A stretch of 64,000 bases of DNA from Pipra filicauda (taxonomy: Eukaryota > Chordata > Aves > Passeriformes > Pipridae): NCBI RefSeq assembly GCF_003945595.2, contig NW_024103696.1, positions 1,798,001-1,862,000 on the forward strand, given 5' to 3'. Shown one piece after another: positions 60,310 to 64,000 of this stretch. Each line of letters begins with the position of its first letter. Position 1 is the stretch's first letter. The translations under genes were made by a program, and so were the position numbers. The notes below the pieces were generated by a model. That model was not told the origin of the DNA and made no database searches. It was given only the letters and a program-made list of their open reading frames with translations.

Positions 60310-61260
60310 ACTAGCAGTAAATAGTAGGTAAAGAGAAAATGGGAAGGGGAAGTTTCCTGGTTCACAAGTTTCATTCTAGATCAGTGTAAACATGAGGAAG
60401 AAGTAAGTTAACTGTCATCATTGAAAGGCAGCTGTGTTTTGATGAAGGGACTCATCAGGATTATGGACTTACCTTCAAAAGAAGCCATATGGTTATTAAT
60501 GTCAGAAGGAATAATGTTTCTGTGTATAACTGAAAGTAAGTCAAAAAGTTAACAAAGTTTGGAATCTTTTGCACACCTCTAGACTGTTACACTGTATGAA
60601 GAGGTCAACTCTCACTCAGAGACCTTGTAAAACTGAGCCTAAGGAATTTCTGTTGACTGACATTCAGCCTGTATTTTTCTTCTAGATGTTTACATCTTCC
60701 CCAAATCACTATATTCATTACAGTATCTATTCATAGTCTTTGTAGTGTCTCTCCTCTTTGGTTGTACAAGAGAGAGACATTTCATATCAAGGATACATCT
60801 CGTCCAACACCCTTGTCCTGCCATTAACAAGGACCAGATAGTTAGAAAAGTTCTGGGTTTTGGAGTGAGGCTTTATGAGATGAAGTCCACACAAGTGATT
60901 TTTTTCCCCCTACAGAGAATTCGTTTTTCCCCAGAAGATGCTTTACATCTTAAATAAAGAAGTTCTACAGTTTTTCCTCATATTTTGCTTTTAATATACT
61001 TTCTATGGTTGTGATGTAAATACTGTCCAAGAAATATTATGCTTTTTCTTTTTACTTTTTCTCTTTCAGGCACCTAGCATCAATTATATCTCGTTGCAAC
61101 ATGTCTCATAGGTTAATTAGGCATTGTATAGATAAGTGTTTCCATTTATATTTTTTCAATTTGTTGCATAGTTATGCATGTTGTTAGTCAAGCAGTGAAT
61201 ATTTAGGTGTTTGTGACCTTTCTTCTTAAATGAATTTCTCAAGCAATCTAATCAGGTTAG
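60310..61260. other. AT-rich non-coding DNA, no gene
   Basis: No recognised feature; the frame at 60745-60957 has no motif. Confidence 0.55.
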
Positions 61261-61269
61261 TTGTTCTTC

Positions 61270-61475
61270 TCTGATCTTCATTGAGTTTGTTCCTTTTCCC
61301 TTTCCAATCAGGTACCAACATGCTGAGAAATGTATAAAGTATTCCAAGCACAGTCTTAACAGACCTGATAGACAGTGACTAATACTTTCAGGATTGATTA
61401 CTTAATGTTTTGGCATATGATGCCAAAATCTTCATTGACCTTCGATTGTTTTTCTCCTTGAAATATCACATTTAG
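61270..61475 (-). mobile_element. Possible ancient CR1 fragment
   Basis: The order 'tgagaaatgtataaagtattccaagcacagtcttaacagacctgatagacagtga' then 'ggcatatgatgccaaaatcttcattgacctt' loosely follows antisense CR1 RT ('gtactccaggtgtggcctcaccagtgctga' then 'gatgccattggccttcttggcc'). The similarity is weak and recalled by eye. Confidence 0.3.
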
Positions 61476-61876
61476 AACTAGAAGCAAAATGTCAATATTG
61501 CCAGAAAATTTTCAAAAGTTAAATGTTCCCCTGCTTTTAAAAATTGAGGCAAGTAGTTGGAAAAAAAAAATGAACCAATAATCCCCCTACATTAGTTTAA
61601 GTCAGTTGGAATATTTCATTTTGACATTTTCCAAATGTTGCAATTCTATCTTTCTAAATGACAAGCCATCCATAATTAGCTAACATTTTTACACAGAAAC
61701 TAATCTTTTTTTTATATGTGTAAAAGGTCAAAATAAGATATTTTAATAATTCTGAAACATTTTGTATGTAATGAGATGTAGAAAATCACTTTTTCCCAGG
61801 ATATTCACAGAATAAACAATTCCACACATCTAAAAAATAATAGTGCAAATGTTCTGACCACTTTTAATCATTATCA

Positions 61877-63075
61877 TGGTTTGAGATCTCCAAAAAATCT
61901 AATTCCTTAGTCTAAACCCCCTCTCACATCTCAACCTAATGTGGGATGATTTTTTCCAGACAAAACACCAGACTCAAAGTGGGGAAAAGGGAATATATTA
62001 CAATGACTATACAAATAAATATTATAATACATTATACACATGATCTCAACTATCTCTACCATGACATAAGTATATACAATGGATCAGATCTCTTCTCCCC
62101 TCCAAATAAAAGTCCAGGAGGGAAGAAGGACAGATCCCTTCTAGCCTCTGAGCAGTTTCTCTATGGCAGCAGTCATCTGTCCTCTTACATGCAGCAGCTG
62201 ATAGCTGGATTTCTGCCAGCACTCACGAGGGGGGTACCCAAGCCCCACCCCCGGTCCCGTCGTTTCCAAGCGAGGGGTCTTCCATGGGCTACGTTCACCC
62301 CAGACAAAGGTCGTTCCACCACGGTCATATCACGAACACAGGGGGTCCTCGTGACAGTCTGGTATCTTCAGGGAATTCAGATTCCTTGCAGAGCTTCTGT
62401 GCCCTGCCTCAAGATGGATGCGAACTTCTTTGTAGCTTGCAGCAAGGGAGGGCTCCAAGGTCAACCTCCTACACACCGTCCTGGCTGAGCTCTCCGGACA
62501 ACCAAGCTTCTTAGCTCCTTTACTCCATTTAGGACTTCTAATCAGTAAGAGTCCACCTTTGGAGGGACAAAGGGAGTTTTGCAGTTCTTACCCCCAAACT
62601 TCTCTCTGTAGAACTTAGTTCTGTTCTCTACTGATGTTCTTTCTCTCTCAGCTTGCAGTTCTGTCTGCTTTTGCTGCATGTTTTGTTTGCTGCTCCCTTA
62701 TCTTTTGGCTCTATGCCACTGCTTTTCTCCGGTCAGTGCTGGCTGCTGCTACTCCTGCCACTGCCCACGGTGAAGAGAAACATCTCCCAGCTTAACTACA
62801 GACACTTAGCCCAGTCTAACACTGTTCCAAGTCTCTGCAGTCCCCCCAGCCGGGGGCTGGGGACCAGAGCCCCCCCAAGGGGCTCCGAGCCCCTTTCCTC
62901 GTGGTGTCAGAACATGGCTACCACTTCTATCATCAAACTACAACTCTTCCCGTCAGCTTGTGGTATGTTTATATTTCGCAGGAGCGCAGATTGGTTCAAA
63001 TCTCAAGTGTCACCACCTCTTGGGGGTTACCGCTTTCTTAGCTTCAGGGGGGAAAACCTGGTTCAAACCACTACA
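61877..63075 (-). mobile_element. Solo LTR of an endogenous retrovirus, about 1199 bp
   Basis: On the minus strand it starts TGTAGTGGTTTGAACC and ends CTCAAACCA, with inverted-like termini. The flanks share ATCA (61873-61876 and 63076-63079), which can be read as 5 bp (ATCAT) if the terminal T is shared. Near its 3' end on the minus strand it has 'tataatatttatttgtatag' and 'cccttttccccac', the same arrangement as the LTR at 56374-57495. A central GC-rich part has paired words 'ggctcggagcccc' and 'cccccggctggggg' (about 62845-62895). No internal viral genes adjoin it. The plus-strand frames of 180 and 164 residues (61946-62488, 62653-63147) are antisense to the LTR and not genes. Confidence 0.82.
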
Positions 63076-63079
63076 ATCA

Positions 63080-63295
63080 TACTGAAAATTTATTTTCAAT
63101 TATTGCTCTGTTTGACATTATCATCCATGTGCTATCTTCCTACATAATACTTAGTTCAGATTTTTTCCAATTAAACTGTGTTTTTCAAGTTTTATTCTTC
63201 AAATGTTTCTGTACTTTCTAGTTACATTTGTATTATTTCTCATAAACACTCACTACGCTTTCAGTTTCAGGTTTCATTAATATGCTCTTTACTTT
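63080..63295. other. AT-rich non-coding DNA
   Basis: Short background between the LTR and an old CR1 fragment; nothing seen. Confidence 0.5.
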
Positions 63296-63299
63296 CACT

Positions 63300-63600
63300 T
63301 TCAGATTGTTAATGAAGATGTCTAATAGGACAAGAGATGATTCTTACCCCTGTGGCAGTGTATGACACCTCATTTCATCTTGAAATGTTGTTCATGGTAT
63401 TCTTTGCCTTGCCTCAGTCAATCTTCATCCACAGGACTTCATGCTTATTTTGATCTGCGCTGAATGTATAAGATTTCTTTGGACATTATATCAAATATTG
63501 AAATTTTTTAAAAAAAGAACATAATTCTCCACCTCAAATCCAATATGTCTGGTTTGCTCTGCCTAATTCCTTCTACAGTTCTGTAAAAGACAAAACAGGC
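63300..63600 (-). mobile_element. Probable very old CR1 RT fragment
   Basis: Antisense CR1 order is kept loosely: 'gttaatgaagatgtctaataggac', then 'cccctgtggcagtgtatgacacctc' (normally ccctgggggacaccac), then 'cagtcaatcttcatcca', then 'tttctttggacattatatcaaa' (normally a block for gagacagtatcaaaagcc). Divergence is high, so the edges are only approximate. Confidence 0.45.
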
Positions 63601-63604
63601 TTAT

Positions 63605-64000
63605 TGTAGAAGAGAACACAGCATTATATTCTGATTGTTGACCATGTTCCACTGTTATCAATGCACTGCTTATGTAGGCAATGCAATCCCACAATCTTTG
63701 CATGACCCAGAAAACTAAGAGAAAGACACTATTTTAACAAGGTATTGCCTAAATTTGATGTGGTCAGAAGAGAATAACACAATTCCAATGCCGTGGTGAG
63801 AAATGTCCTTCCTTACCAGCTGCTCAGCCATCCTAAATAGGTTTCTATCTCTTTGCAGACATTGCAGCCCCTCTTCTGAACAGCTACAGGCCTAGAACTC
63901 CTGGTCTGCATGGTCTGTGTTTGTTTTTGTTAGGCCTTGACTAGAATTAAAGAAAGGGTAAGAGACAACCATCAAGGGAACAGAGCTCCTCTGAAACTCT
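63605..64000. other. Non-coding DNA at the window end
   Basis: No gene or certain repeat. A stretch around 63800-63900 ('ggtttctatctctttgcaga', 'cagcccctcttctgaacagc') has a vague antisense-CR1 flavour that I could not confirm. Confidence 0.4.

Noticed and set aside
59804..60310. 168-residue open frame with a lysine/proline-rich tail
   Set aside because: The tail is a translation of the A/C-rich simple repeat; the rest has no motif.
61946..62488. 180-residue open frame, the longest in the window
   Set aside because: Lies entirely antisense to the solo LTR at 61877-63075; no domain, and LTRs of this type do not encode proteins.
62653..63147. 164-residue open frame
   Set aside because: Also antisense to the same LTR and runs past its edge; composition gives no domain.

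Overview
The window looks like AT-rich, non-coding DNA from a bird nuclear genome. The main evidence is repeat content: many CR1 non-LTR retrotransposon copies, several ending in the CR1 hallmark tail (a TTCTATGATT-type 3' end), and solo LTRs of avian endogenous-retrovirus groups. No mammalian SINE or L1 was seen, and there is no bacterial gene organisation. I found no intact protein-coding gene, no convincing host exon, no tRNA or rRNA gene and no CRISPR array. Every long open frame lies inside a repeat or low-complexity stretch, or is a chance frame in AT-rich DNA. The segment is either intergenic gene desert or the interior of a very long intron; the sequence alone cannot say which.

Layout. 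1-2.2 kb: plain AT-rich DNA. 2.2-3.15 kb: a 3' CR1 copy (+) with a broken reverse transcriptase. 3.2-7.1 kb: AT-rich DNA with a double hairpin at 5.5 kb and a faint CR1 tail at 6.05 kb. 7.1-9.0 kb: an old LTR fragment fused to a CR1 endonuclease-region fragment (both -). 9.7-10.6 kb: a GC-richer stretch that may be an unnamed LTR. 10.6-18.1 kb: AT-rich DNA. 18.1-18.8 kb: second 3' CR1 (+). 18.8-23.3 kb: AT-rich DNA with a CpG-retaining block near 20.6-21.05 kb. 23.3-23.9 kb: solo LTR (-) with target-site repeats. 25.67-26.86 kb: a CpG-rich insert bounded by 13-bp direct repeats, a 15-bp minisatellite and a third CR1 (-). 28.9-30.7 kb: two CR1 tails and another LTR (+). 31-51 kb: mostly featureless AT-rich DNA with hairpins, a short LTR candidate at 35.1 kb and two CR1 tails at 45.5 and 46.1 kb. 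51.0-51.9 kb: decayed CR1 DNA. 54.3 kb: inverted and tandem repeats. 56.4-63.1 kb: an LTR-rich end with a 1.12-kb solo LTR (+) with perfect 5-bp target-site duplication, a truncated LTR (+), and a 1.2-kb LTR (-). 63.3-63.6 kb: very old CR1 DNA.

Nothing here forms a pathway or operon. The history is successive insertion and decay: ancient CR1 fragments, then younger CR1 3' ends, then retroviral LTRs that mostly recombined to solo form. I did not find a new biological system. The items most worth checking are the 408-bp CpG-rich insert at 25.68-26.09 kb, the related pair of large solo LTRs at 56-63 kb, and the CpG-retaining block near 20.8 kb. Family names are recalled from knowledge of avian repeats, not from a search.
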